Assembly (NCBI GenBank): GCA_021158405.1
Contig: JAGGUP010000184.1
Location: 1 to 41,940 of the forward strand
Length of the DNA stretch: 41,940 nt
Direction of reading: 5' to 3'
DNA from: Bacteroidales bacterium
GTDB lineage: Bacteria > Bacteroidota > Bacteroidia > Bacteroidales > UBA12170
The notes beneath the pieces are model-generated. The model was not told the DNA's origin, searched no databases, and saw only the letters and a list, made by a program, of their open reading frames with translations. Of the stretch, positions 1 through 8,071 are shown in pieces (the first letter of the stretch is position 1; each line of letters starts with the position of its first letter). The translations under genes were made by a program, and so were the position numbers.

Positions 1-319
1 CAGAAAGCAAACTGGAGGGTAGGGCATGCCAATTTCCTTTTTTCCAAATCAATCTTTTTGCAGATGTGTCGTCGGCTAACTCTAAATCGCATTTTGCTTT
101 TAATTCGGAAAAAAGATCAGCCATTTCCGCATGAGAAATTACGCCGCTATTGGGGCCAATTTCATATAGAAAGGTTCCGTCATCTTTGCTTTGCATTACA
201 CCACCAATTTTATCACTTTTTTCAAAAATGCTAAATGGGATTCCTGCTTTTTTTAAATAAAATGCAGTAGTTAGTCCTGTAATTCCTGCTCCTATAATTG
301 CTACTCTTTTGTTGCCCAT
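1..319 (-). CDS. hemG: Protoporphyrinogen oxidase, N-terminal part (cut by window edge)
   Basis: Only the first 106 codons are present; the gene runs off the left edge. The translation opens with MGNKRVAIIGAGITGLTTAF, a Rossmann FAD-binding fold with a GxGxxG motif at residues 10-15. This is followed by an acidic residue closing the second strand (FEKSDKIGG) and an EIGPNSG segment typical of HemY-type FAD protoporphyrinogen oxidases. These enzymes oxidise protoporphyrinogen IX to protoporphyrin IX, the penultimate step of haem synthesis. The neighbour hemN, upstream on the same strand, supplies the substrate, which supports the call over a generic amine oxidase. The ATG at 317-319 fits the start of the FAD fold exactly. 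Naming it hemG rather than hemY is convention only. Confidence 0.83.
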   Translation of the reverse strand, partial: MGNKRVAIIGAGITGLTTAFYLKKAGIPFSIFEKSDKIGGVMQSKDDGTFLYEIGPNSGVISHAEMADLFSELKAKCDLELADDTSAKRLIWKKGNWHALPSSLLS

Positions 320-358
320 AACAGATTGGTCTTGAATTATGTTTTTTATTTTTTTAAA

Positions 359-450
359 CGCAATGTTCGCAAAGTTTTCGCAAAGTTCGCAAAGAAAATT
401 CTGATATTTTGCGTTCCTTGCGATTTCCCCTTGCGCTCTTCGCGGTTAAA
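359..450. repeat. CGCAAAG/CTTGCG intergenic repeat cluster
   Basis: Between hemG and hemN lie several near-copies of TTCGCAAAG on the plus strand (about 366-395). They are followed by reverse-complementary TTTGCG, CTTGCG and CTTCGCGGTTAAA segments (about 408-450), so the stretch can fold into hairpins. It has no open frame of interest. It resembles degenerate dispersed intergenic repeats of Bacteroidota, but the family cannot be identified from one copy. Confidence 0.5.
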
Positions 451-458
451 TAAAGTAT

Positions 459-1835
459 TTAAAGTGCCTTTGAGAAATTTTTCTGATTGTCTTTCATTTT
501 TGGATCAAAGCTAGCAGCGATATTGCGCATAAAAAACTGACCTTCATCCGTAATCTCAACAGTATCTTCCTTATAAATTAAAAGTCCTTCTACTTCAAAC
601 TGTTTAATCGTTTCTTCTTCAAATGTAAGTATTGCTTTTAATTCATCAATGGTAATTTTGTATTTTGTAGCAATTCTTGGAAACGATAAATAATTATTAC
701 ACATCAGCTCATTAATAACTTCACGCACAATCTTTTCCTCATCATTCACAAAATAGACTTTTTCAACGGGCAATTCTCCTGCCTCAATCGCTTTTTTGTA
801 AATCCGTAGATCTTTGGTATTTTGTAAATAAGCATTGTCTAACTGACTAATTCCACTTACACCCAAAGCATACACTTGTCCGGTAGTTTCGCGTGTGCAA
901 TAGCCTTGAAAGTTGCGGTGTAAAGCTTTGGCATTTAATGCTATACTCAGTTCATCTTTTGGTTTGGCAAAATGATCCAAGCCAATTGGAACATAGCCTG
1001 CTTCTGTTAAAACGTGGAAAGCCGTATCGAACAAAGCAATTTTTTGTTCTGCATTGGGCAAATCGTATTTCTCTAGTTTTTGTTGCGCTTTTTTAAGCCA
1101 AGGTACGTGAGCATAAGAGAAAATGGCTAAGCGATCTGGATTTGCAGAAACGGCTTTATGTATAGTTTTATTAAAACTTTCGGGAGTTTGAAAGGGGAGA
1201 CCATAAACAAAATCCAAGTTAATAGAAATATCGCCTTTTGATTTGATGTATTGAACAAGTTCATTTATTGGAATGATAGATTCATCGCGGTTTACCGCTT
1301 GCATGACATTGGATTCGAAATCTTGCACGCCAAGACTCATACGGTTTATCCCGCTTTCAATTAGTCGGTCAACATAGTCGAATGTTAAGTGAGCAGGATG
1401 GCATTCCATAGCAATCTCGGGCTTTTGACTAAACTCAAAATGTTTGAAAAACATAGCCATTATTCCTTCTACTTCTTCAATAGGAAGATAGTTTGGCGTT
1501 CCTCCTCCCCAGTGAATCTGAGAAATTTTCCGATTTGGATCGAGTAAGTTTTTATAGAGAAGAATTTCTTTCTTTAGGGTTTCCACATAATCTTTTATCA
1601 AGACTTGATCTCTGCTGATATGTGTATTACATCCACAATAATGGCAAAGTTTACCACAAAAAGGGATATGCAAATAGAAAGAGATGTTTTGCGGATGCGA
1701 TTGATTAGATTCAATCAGTGCTGCGTTATTTTTTTCAGCCGTAAACTCCTCATGAAAATAGTTTGCTGGTGGATAGCTTGTATAACGAGGTGTAGGAACA
1801 TTGTATTTTTGAAGAAGAGTTTCTGGAATTTTCAT
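459..1835 (-). CDS. hemN: Oxygen-independent coproporphyrinogen III oxidase (radical SAM)
   Basis: A 458-residue radical-SAM enzyme that decarboxylates coproporphyrinogen III to protoporphyrinogen IX without oxygen, in the cytoplasm. The cluster motif is CGKLCHYCGC at residues 60-69: Cys60, Cys64 and Cys67 hold the 4Fe-4S cluster and Cys69 is the extra HemN-type cysteine that separates HemN from many HemW-like proteins. WGGGTPNYL near residue 108 is the usual GGGTP SAM-binding segment. The N-terminal KYNVPTPRYTSYPP and the C-terminal HemN domain are present, and the length matches E. coli HemN (about 457). The gene sits 139 bp upstream of the protoporphyrinogen oxidase on the same strand, so two consecutive haem steps are adjacent. 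No damage is seen. Confidence 0.96.
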   Translation of the reverse strand: MKIPETLLQKYNVPTPRYTSYPPANYFHEEFTAEKNNAALIESNQSHPQNISFYLHIPFCGKLCHYCGCNTHISRDQVLIKDYVETLKKEILLYKNLLDPNRKISQIHWGGGTPNYLPIEEVEGIMAMFFKHFEFSQKPEIAMECHPAHLTFDYVDRLIESGINRMSLGVQDFESNVMQAVNRDESIIPINELVQYIKSKGDISINLDFVYGLPFQTPESFNKTIHKAVSANPDRLAIFSYAHVPWLKKAQQKLEKYDLPNAEQKIALFDTAFHVLTEAGYVPIGLDHFAKPKDELSIALNAKALHRNFQGYCTRETTGQVYALGVSGISQLDNAYLQNTKDLRIYKKAIEAGELPVEKVYFVNDEEKIVREVINELMCNNYLSFPRIATKYKITIDELKAILTFEEETIKQFEVEGLLIYKEDTVEITDEGQFFMRNIAASFDPKMKDNQKNFSKAL

Positions 1836-1872
1836 AGATTTTGATTTTTATAACAACTGAAATACGATTTAT

Positions 1873-1931
1873 CTCTTTATGTCTCCGTGTCTCTGTGGTT
1901 AAATATTTACCACGGAGGCACAAAGGCACAA
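1873..1931. repeat. Palindromic 'CTCCGTG...ACCACGGAGGCAC' intergenic repeat
   Basis: Upstream of hemN, the segment CTCTGTGGT at about 1891-1899 pairs with ACCACGGAG at about 1909-1917 across an AT-rich loop. The outer arms (CTCCGTGTCTC and GGCACAAAGGCAC) are also roughly complementary. Similar 'cacggaggcacaaaggcac' strings are common in intergenic DNA of Bacteroidota and other phyla (general knowledge, not searched). It probably does not code. Confidence 0.55.
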
Positions 1932-1937
1932 TGAATT

Positions 1938-3155
1938 TTATATTGGGCTATTAATATTTTTTTCTAAATTTTCTTTATAAAGGAATGGAACAAGTATTAA
2001 AACAAATAAGGCCAATCCGATTTCAATTTTGAATAAGCCATTATAACCAAGAGCTTGCGCAATTTTCCCACTGCTAACAGCAATAATTAAACTACTAAGA
2101 TGAGTCAGCACAATTTGCAAAGTAAAATCAGTTCCTTCTCGTCCTGGTCTTACGCTATCCATACTGATGGTATAAATGATTACGGAAGCCATACCGTAAG
2201 TTCCCCAGAGCATTAAAATAGCAGGTAGCAATTGCGATAGCGTAGGTGTTATGCTACTTAGCCAAGCAAAATAAATACCAACACCCAAGCCCAAATAAGT
2301 TATGAGATAAAGTGACTTTCTTTTTCCCAGATATTTTATAATGAAGCCTGCCGCAAAAGCCATAAGTGCTCCGACAGCTGCGCCATAAATTCCAGAGAGA
2401 ATTCCAATTTCTTTAATATTATAGCCCAGATCAACCATCCAAGGTTTTACCATTGTTAATATTCCAATAATGCCCGAATAATAGATGCCAAGTAGAATTA
2501 TTCGTTTTCCAATGCCTTTTTGAGTAAAAAATAAATAGATATCTCTTAGCGAAATTCTTTTTTCTGTTTTTGGCACTTGAGCTTCTTTCGATTTGTAAAA
2601 ATAGAGCGGAATAAGTGCAAATAAAACAAAACCGCCTAAACCCATTAGCAACATTTTCCAACCGTAATAGTGATAAATAATAAGCAATACTCCACTGCCT
2701 GTCAATGTTCCCAGAAAACTCCCTGCCGATTGCATACTATTCCCAAAACTGCGTTCTTCTTTCTTCAGGATTACAATTGCAAAAGCGTCTGTAGCAATAT
2801 CCTGCGTAGCAGATGCTGTAAACGCAATAAGCATAAGCACTATGATGGCTGTGAAATTTGTTTCAAGATTTAAAAAAGCAATGCTGAAAATGATTAAAGC
2901 ATAAAATAACTCAGAAAACAAAATCCATTGTTTGTATTTTCTAATTGTAGTAGCCGATTTGTCAATCATTGGTGCCCAAAGAAACTTAATAATCCAGGGT
3001 AATTTTATGAGTTGAATCAATCCAATGGATGTAAGTGAAAAATTTTCAGTGCGCATTATAACCGGCATCACTGTGGAGAAAAAGCTCATTGGAATAGACT
3101 GAGCTAAATATAAACTGAGTAATGTTGAGTATTTAGTGAGTGGTTTAGTTTGCAT
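1938..3155 (-). CDS. MFS permease, AmpG / RhtX-FptX-like (PAT family)
   Basis: A 405-residue, highly hydrophobic protein with about twelve membrane segments. The N-terminal LYLAQSIPMSFF, the following LTSIGLIQLIKLPWIIKFLW and APMIDK match the peptide/acetyl-CoA/siderophore transporter branch of the MFS: AmpG muropeptide permeases and the RhtX/FptX siderophore permeases. It lies 165 bp downstream of a TonB-dependent receptor gene on the same strand, with no terminator seen between. A simple reading is that the receptor brings a ligand across the outer membrane and this permease takes it across the inner membrane. That pairing favours an FptX/RhtX-like role over cell-wall recycling by AmpG, but the substrate cannot be read from sequence. 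Confidence 0.8.
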   Translation of the reverse strand: MQTKPLTKYSTLLSLYLAQSIPMSFFSTVMPVIMRTENFSLTSIGLIQLIKLPWIIKFLWAPMIDKSATTIRKYKQWILFSELFYALIIFSIAFLNLETNFTAIIVLMLIAFTASATQDIATDAFAIVILKKEERSFGNSMQSAGSFLGTLTGSGVLLIIYHYYGWKMLLMGLGGFVLFALIPLYFYKSKEAQVPKTEKRISLRDIYLFFTQKGIGKRIILLGIYYSGIIGILTMVKPWMVDLGYNIKEIGILSGIYGAAVGALMAFAAGFIIKYLGKRKSLYLITYLGLGVGIYFAWLSSITPTLSQLLPAILMLWGTYGMASVIIYTISMDSVRPGREGTDFTLQIVLTHLSSLIIAVSSGKIAQALGYNGLFKIEIGLALFVLILVPFLYKENLEKNINSPI

Positions 3156-3320
3156 TTGGTATCCTTAGCGATTTATTACTTGTTTTAAAAAAAATGAACA
3201 AGGAGCGATGGTGATTCTATTTTTGAAAGCTTTTCCACAAACTTTCATTAAGATATCTCCAACGATCCTCGTTCGAAAATTAAACACATTTCTTTTATGA
3301 TCTAATCAACCATATTTTAT

Positions 3321-5393
3321 TTAAATATTAAAGTGAATAAAAGCACCATATTGTGCAGGTTTCCCTAATTGTACGTATGAATTTCCAAGTTGTCCAATTT
3401 CAAAATAGAATGCATTGTAATCGGTATTGATGAGATTTTTACCCCACAGTCCAAAATCTAAACTTTTAGTATGGAAATTCAAGCGACCATTTAGAATACC
3501 ATAGGATTTCTGATAAGCAGAATTGGCATCGTTCCAAAATAGTTTTCCCGTTTGTTGGTAGTTGACAGTTAAAGTTGCATTCCTGACTTTTTTGTTCAAA
3601 TTAACCGTATAATTTCCTCCTAAGTTTAAAGTGTACTCAGGAATATAAGGAATCAAATTTCCACTATAATCTGTGGTCTCATCGCGTTGGTAATCCAGAT
3701 ATTTTGCTTCTGTATATCCGTAGGCGCCCCAAATGCTTAGGTTCTTATTTACCAAGAAGCGTAATTCCAATTCCAGACCTTTACTTTCTGAATGTCCTGC
3801 GTTGTCTAACATAGATCCTGTTCCGCTAGGGACTGGTTGATAAATTTGCTGGTTTTGCCAGTCGATATAAAAGATATTAAAGTTAGTAATTAAGCGGTTG
3901 TTTATACAAACCGATTTGATGCCAAGCTCATAATTGGTACTGAATTCCGGATCAAAAGTACGGTCTTCATCATTTTCGAATGTTGCATTAAAACCTCCTG
4001 CCTTATAGCCCTTACTTACTGTTGTGAAAATCGTAATATCTTCATTTGGATGAAAACTTAAACTCGCTTTTGGAAGAACTTGAGTAAAATCCAGATCGCT
4101 CTCAAAAGCACCGCTAGGAGTGTAATTTGCGCCTAATTGTTTTTCGTAAATAAGTGTGGATTTTTCGTAATCGGCACGAATTCCAAGGGTTGCTCTAAAT
4201 TTTCCTATGGGATGACTAACTTGTCCAAAAACAGCAGCTCCACTTGTTGGTTGATCGTATATTTTAGTATAACTTAAATTGCCTTTATAAGTAAACCCAA
4301 CTTCTTTATCAGCACCCTGATTAAAAGCAAATAATCCTGCAATCCAATCAACTTTTGAAGTATTTAAGGAGCGGATAGTAATTTCTTCTACAAATGAATT
4401 TTGTGCTCTGTCCTGGGTTACCCAGTATAAATCGGTCGCTGTAAAGTCCTGATCTATACCCTGGTAGTCTTCCATATGTTGAAAACTTGTAGCTGATGAT
4501 AATATAAATTTATTAGTGTGATATTCCATCGTTAATCCTACTGAGAGCAAGCTTCTGTCGTAAGTGCTTTCAGCGTTGTAGTTAATTTCATTTGCACTTT
4601 GAGTATCGATATCATAAATAGCATAAGGATAACCATTCTGCTTGTGATTTTCGAAGTTTACAGAAAGTATTGATTTGAATTTTTCTGATGGATTATAGAG
4701 CAATTTAAAATGGCCGTTATAAACATCAAAGTTATCCGCTTTTGTATCCGTAAAGGTGTTTGTAAAAGCACCATCGCTATGTGCGTATGCTCCACCAACA
4801 ATTACGGCTACACGCTCGCTTAGTTTTTGATTGGTTTCAAAGGTCGTTTTGATATGATTATTTGTACCATATTCAAGCTTTAAATTTGCGGTTGAGTTGA
4901 ATTTAGGTTGAGGAGTATACACTTTAATAATTCCCCCCATCGTATTTCTGCCGTATAATGTTCCTTGAGGACCACGGAGCACTTCAATCTTCTCTAAATT
5001 GAAAAATTCAAAGTTAAATGTTCCTTTGTCAAAATAAGGGACATCATCAACATATAATCCTACCGATGGATTGTTGAGTCTGGAACCAATACCGCGAATA
5101 TAAATAGGAGCGGTTAAACGAGTCCCATAATCAGGCATATATAGATTGGGAATACGAGCTGTTAATTCAGTTAAAGAATTGATGTTTTGTTCTTCAATTT
5201 CAAGACGTGAAATATAAGAGGTTGCAGCTTGAATCTCCTGCAAATTGTCATCTATCTTGGAAGCTTGAATGATGATCTCATTTAACTTTATAGTATCAGT
5301 TAGTAGGACAGGGTTTTCGTACTCATAACTGTCTTGAGCAAAGTTTAGAAGTGGTAACAGTAAAGCTAAGATGAGGAAAGTCCTTTTTTTCAT
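3321..5393 (-). CDS. TonB-dependent outer-membrane receptor
   Basis: About 690 residues when started at the ATG at 5391-5393, which gives a clear signal peptide (MKKRTFLILALLLPLLNFAQ). An upstream in-frame start at 5531 would bury this signal 46 residues in and is rejected. After the signal comes a TonB-box-like stretch, then a plug domain with LTELTARIPNLYM, IYIRGIGSR and LEKIEVLRGPQGTLYGRNTMGG. A 22-strand-type barrel follows, ending in an aromatic-rich segment (FIHFNI). There is no CarboxypepD_reg domain at the N terminus and no SusD neighbour, so it is not a SusC-type glycan importer. It looks more like siderophore, haem or vitamin receptors. An MFS permease follows on the same strand. 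The ligand is unknown. Confidence 0.9.
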   Translation of the reverse strand: MKKRTFLILALLLPLLNFAQDSYEYENPVLLTDTIKLNEIIIQASKIDDNLQEIQAATSYISRLEIEEQNINSLTELTARIPNLYMPDYGTRLTAPIYIRGIGSRLNNPSVGLYVDDVPYFDKGTFNFEFFNLEKIEVLRGPQGTLYGRNTMGGIIKVYTPQPKFNSTANLKLEYGTNNHIKTTFETNQKLSERVAVIVGGAYAHSDGAFTNTFTDTKADNFDVYNGHFKLLYNPSEKFKSILSVNFENHKQNGYPYAIYDIDTQSANEINYNAESTYDRSLLSVGLTMEYHTNKFILSSATSFQHMEDYQGIDQDFTATDLYWVTQDRAQNSFVEEITIRSLNTSKVDWIAGLFAFNQGADKEVGFTYKGNLSYTKIYDQPTSGAAVFGQVSHPIGKFRATLGIRADYEKSTLIYEKQLGANYTPSGAFESDLDFTQVLPKASLSFHPNEDITIFTTVSKGYKAGGFNATFENDEDRTFDPEFSTNYELGIKSVCINNRLITNFNIFYIDWQNQQIYQPVPSGTGSMLDNAGHSESKGLELELRFLVNKNLSIWGAYGYTEAKYLDYQRDETTDYSGNLIPYIPEYTLNLGGNYTVNLNKKVRNATLTVNYQQTGKLFWNDANSAYQKSYGILNGRLNFHTKSLDFGLWGKNLINTDYNAFYFEIGQLGNSYVQLGKPAQYGAFIHFNI

Positions 5394-5803
5394 ATAGATT
5401 CTTGTTTTATATTCCTTTTTTGATGCAATTTTAGGGCGCGATTTTGAAGGAAATCTGTAGTTTTTCATTTTATTGCTATTTAAATAACAATAATGGATAA
5501 AGAATTGTTTTTTATAAATTTTTGCAAACATATTTATTCTTGTTTTCAGGCGGAATTTTCTGAATGGAGAGAAATCCTAAACTTTTGTAATTAATAGATA
5601 ATTAATTAATTACGCATTTATCGAGTGACCTATTTTATATATACAACCGAAGCGATAGTATTTTATAAGCTCATTTTATGCAGCTAATATGAAATGATTA
5701 TAAATTAGGAAAGAGTTAAAGAAATTCGAAGATTTTCAAAATATGTCGAAATCTGAAGCTGATAAACAGAATTGATCCGAAACATTGTTCGAAACATTAC
5801 CCA
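5394..5803. other. Intergenic stretch upstream of the TonB receptor
   Basis: About 410 bp of AT-rich DNA between the receptor start and the tRNA terminator. No open frame with coding character is seen on either strand. It should hold the receptor promoter, but I find no clear TAnnTTTG match or Fur-box-like palindrome. A short AT palindrome (TAATTAATTA) lies near 5595-5610. Confidence 0.5.
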
Positions 5804-5846
5804 TAAAAAAATGAGAGAGCTACATATTTTGTAACTCTCTCATTTT
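5804..5846 (-). terminator. Terminator after the tRNA-Ser/tRNA-Pro pair
   Basis: On the minus strand AATGAGAGAG (5835-5844) pairs with CTCTCTCATT (5810-5819). The stem extends inward by three more pairs after a mismatch, and a run of T follows. It sits just 3' of tRNA-Pro, as expected for a rho-independent terminator. Confidence 0.82.
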
Positions 5847-5850
5847 CAAG

Positions 5851-5925
5851 TCGGGGTGGCAGGATTCGAACCTGCGACCTCCTGCTCCCAAAGCAGGCGC
5901 GATAACCGAGCTACGCTACACCCCG
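5851..5925 (-). tRNA. tRNA-Pro (anticodon TGG)
   Basis: The reverse complement gives acceptor stem CGGGGTG paired with CACCCCG, a D arm, anticodon stem CTGC/GCAG around the loop TTTGGGA (anticodon TGG), a variable loop, and a T arm with GGTTCGAATCC. Discriminator base A is at 5851. The CCA end is not encoded. The gene is 32 nt downstream of tRNA-Ser on the same strand, so the two are probably co-transcribed. Confidence 0.96.
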
Positions 5926-5957
5926 AAATTTCAAGAACATTTGCCATTTAAAAATGG

Positions 5958-6044
5958 CGGAGAAAGGGGGATTCGAACCCCCGGTACGTTTTCACGTACG
6001 CATGTTTAGCAAACATGTGGTTTCAGCCACTCACCCACCTCTCC
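5958..6044 (-). tRNA. tRNA-Ser (anticodon GCT)
   Basis: A class II tRNA read on the minus strand: acceptor GGAGAGG pairs with the 3' TTTCTCC (two G-U pairs). The anticodon arm CATGT/ACATG encloses TTGCTAA, giving anticodon GCT. A long variable arm (CGTACGTGAAAACGTACC, self-complementary) and a GGTTCGAATCC T arm follow. The long variable arm is diagnostic for serine. Discriminator G is at 5958; CCA is not encoded. Confidence 0.96.
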
Positions 6045-6088
6045 ATAGGTTTCAATGAACCTTACAATGCTCTTTGCATTTGCGATTG

Positions 6089-6118
6089 CAAAAATAGAGA
6101 TTATTTTCAATCAAGCAA
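6089..6118 (-). promoter_or_regulatory. Bacteroidota-type promoter for the tRNA pair
   Basis: The minus strand reads TTG (6116-6118), a 19-nt spacer, then TATTTTTG (6089-6096). This matches the -33 TTG / -7 TAnnTTTG promoter of Bacteroidota. Transcription would start about 40 nt before tRNA-Ser. Confidence 0.68.
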
Positions 6119-6141
6119 GCTATTCGAACAATTAATTTACT

Positions 6142-6879
6142 TTAATCTAAAAGAAATTGAATATTATCTGAACTGCTATATTCTGCGGTTTCCATTCCTT
6201 GCTTAAACACTCGTAAATTGCGGCCTCCAACGTGTTTTATTTTGTTTCCTTGAATCCGTAATAAACAAGCTTCGCGCAAACCAACCACATATTTTTCCGG
6301 ATTTACAACTAAAAATTCTTCTATTCTTTGCTCGCGCGTTTCGCCTCCATGTCCTTCCGGATTTGCATCTAAATAATGAGGATTGATTTGAAATGGAATT
6401 ACATTTAAACAAGCAAAACTTTCAGGCTCAATAATGGGCATATCGTTGGTTGTTCTCAATGTTGGACAAGCCACATTGGAACCTGCACTCCAGCCCATAT
6501 AAGGAAGTCCTTGAAATACCCTTTCGCGGATAGCTCCCATAATTTTCATCTTGTGCATCATATACACCAAATAAAAAGTATTGCCTCCACCTACGGCAAT
6601 AGCTTCAGCTTCCTGAACAGCTTGTACGGCATCCGCTTCTTTATGAATGGAATAAAGTTCGTAACCCAATTCCGCGAAAACAGCTTTTACTCTGGCTTCG
6701 TAGGCATCAAAACTGGCCATTAATCCATCATCGGAAAGATTGACTCCGGCATAAGGAATAAACAAGACTCTTTTGGCTGTTGTTTCATTTAAAAACGATT
6801 TGATATATTCTCGAGGCCAACCTAGATAGGCTTCTCCATAATTTGTTGAATTGCTGATTAATAATAGATTTCTTTTCAT
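6142..6879 (-). CDS. pepE: Peptidase E (alpha-aspartyl dipeptidase, family S51)
   Basis: A 245-residue cytoplasmic serine peptidase that hydrolyses dipeptides with N-terminal aspartate. The nucleophile sits in GWSAGSNVA (Ser131). His168 lies in INPHY, and Asp146 in TTNDMP is the likely third residue; the spacing to Ser131 is the same as in E. coli PepE (Ser120, Asp135, His157), with a uniform offset of 11. AVGGGNTFYLV (residues 95-105) is the conserved strand before the nucleophile. The enzyme has no signal peptide. The gene stands alone between the tRNA promoter and the tandem-repeat stretch, so it probably has its own promoter, which I could not identify. Confidence 0.93.
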   Translation of the reverse strand: MKRNLLLISNSTNYGEAYLGWPREYIKSFLNETTAKRVLFIPYAGVNLSDDGLMASFDAYEARVKAVFAELGYELYSIHKEADAVQAVQEAEAIAVGGGNTFYLVYMMHKMKIMGAIRERVFQGLPYMGWSAGSNVACPTLRTTNDMPIIEPESFACLNVIPFQINPHYLDANPEGHGGETREQRIEEFLVVNPEKYVVGLREACLLRIQGNKIKHVGGRNLRVFKQGMETAEYSSSDNIQFLLD

Positions 6880-7029
6880 AATACACTTGTTTCTGATTGA
6901 TGTTTGAATTTGCTATAAAAATACAGTTTTTGCATAGATTGACTTAGAAAAAAGGGAAATAATAATAAAAAGAAGTGACGAAGTGACGGAAAAGTGGAAT
7001 AGTGAAAAAATGGATGTTGAGGTTGAGAT

Positions 7030-7147
7030 AAACTTTGAACTTGAAACTCTGAACTTGAAACTTTGAACTTGAAACTCTGAACTTGAAACTTTGAACTTGA
7101 AACTTTGAACTTGAAACTTTGAACTTGAAACTTTGAACTTGAAACTT
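7030..7147. repeat. 14-bp tandem array, about 8.4 copies
   Basis: Unit AAACTTTGAACTTG is repeated from 7030 to 7141, with a partial copy to 7147. Units 2 and 4 carry the same T-to-C change (AAACTCTGAACTTG), so units 1-4 look like a duplicated 28-bp block. Each unit is itself two related 7-mers (AAACTTT and GAACTTG). The last bases of the array form part of the GHMP kinase stop codon (7146-7148). Confidence 0.95.
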
Positions 7148-8066
7148 AAAGAACCATATCGTCGAAACGCAGAATGGTACTTTTTCCTTTTGACTGGAAA
7201 TAATTGCGGAGATTACTTTCCGGTCCTTTGTAAGTAGCCATCACAAAATCGCCACCCCAAGCACCAAGCGATTTTATTTCGCCTTGAAAATCGGAAAAGA
7301 ATTGCTTTTTGATTCGATCAATGCCTAAAACTTTTGATAAAATATTTTCATGTTCCACCATGGCTTTCTCAAAATCAATTAAATTTTTTGCGTCTGCAAT
7401 TATCCGACTTAAACTTGAGATTTCTTCTACATCTTTCTGATTGCTTTTCACCTTTTTCTTATAGGCTTTTATGCTTTCTTCGGAATTTTTTTTGCTATTC
7501 AAATGTACAAAATAAAGCTGATCTTTAAATTCAGGTTGAAATTCGATAGAAGATACTTTGGGCTCACCACCAACCAATTGATAAAAAATCGGACTATCGG
7601 AGCGCGCAGCAGCAACATCAAAACCAGAGCCATTGGAAGTTTGTCTTGATAGACTGAAAGGATCCACATCGAGCCAATAGCCAATATTGGAAAGCAAGGT
7701 TGAGCTACTTCCTAGTCCCCAGTTTCTGTCAAAATCAAGATTCGTACGAATAAGAATTCCTTTTTGATTATCTACTGTAATGTTCCCCTGTTCAAAAGCT
7801 TTTTTGAGAATTTTCTTTAAATGCAAGGCCATCTTTTGGTCATTCGTATGAATGATATTAAACAGTCGTGAACCAAAACTTACATGCAACCAACCCTTGT
7901 TCAACACATAGGCTTCCCAGCGTATACCGGAAAAATCATCGTGCAGACTAACATCTAATCGTTGGCCAAATTTTGTTGGAACAGCCATTGCTAAAGCGCC
8001 ATCTAATACCAGATATTCACCTGAGATTAATAATTTTCCGTTGGAATAAAAAGCGGATATATTCAC
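7146..8066 (-). CDS. GHMP-family kinase ('GYDIA' type), mevalonate pathway
   Basis: A 306-residue GHMP kinase. NGKLLISGEYLVLDG (9-23) is the N-terminal GHMP motif and WGLGSSSTLL (116-125) is the glycine-rich ATP loop. GSGFDVAAA (146-154) is the position that gives the bacteroidete 'GYDIA family' its name; here it reads GFDVA. The GAWGGDF segment near the C terminus is the third motif. The start lies 5 bp after the HMG-CoA reductase stop in an operon that also has type 2 IPP isomerase. A role as mevalonate or phosphomevalonate kinase is therefore likely, though which of the two cannot be read from sequence. A tandem array begins right at its stop codon. Confidence 0.86.
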   Translation of the reverse strand: MNISAFYSNGKLLISGEYLVLDGALAMAVPTKFGQRLDVSLHDDFSGIRWEAYVLNKGWLHVSFGSRLFNIIHTNDQKMALHLKKILKKAFEQGNITVDNQKGILIRTNLDFDRNWGLGSSSTLLSNIGYWLDVDPFSLSRQTSNGSGFDVAAARSDSPIFYQLVGGEPKVSSIEFQPEFKDQLYFVHLNSKKNSEESIKAYKKKVKSNQKDVEEISSLSRIIADAKNLIDFEKAMVEHENILSKVLGIDRIKKQFFSDFQGEIKSLGAWGGDFVMATYKGPESNLRNYFQSKGKSTILRFDDMVL

Positions 8067-8071
8067 TTTGA

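Noticed and set aside
3156-3320. Small gene between the MFS permease and the TonB receptor
   Set aside because: No frame of useful length or coding character is seen in the 165 bp.
5394-5531. N-terminal extension of the TonB receptor from the ATG at 5531
   Set aside because: A clear signal peptide starts at 5393; the extra 46 residues are basic and would block export.
7030-7147. Tandem array as a CRISPR
   Set aside because: Units are 14 bp and contiguous with no spacers; there are no cas genes.
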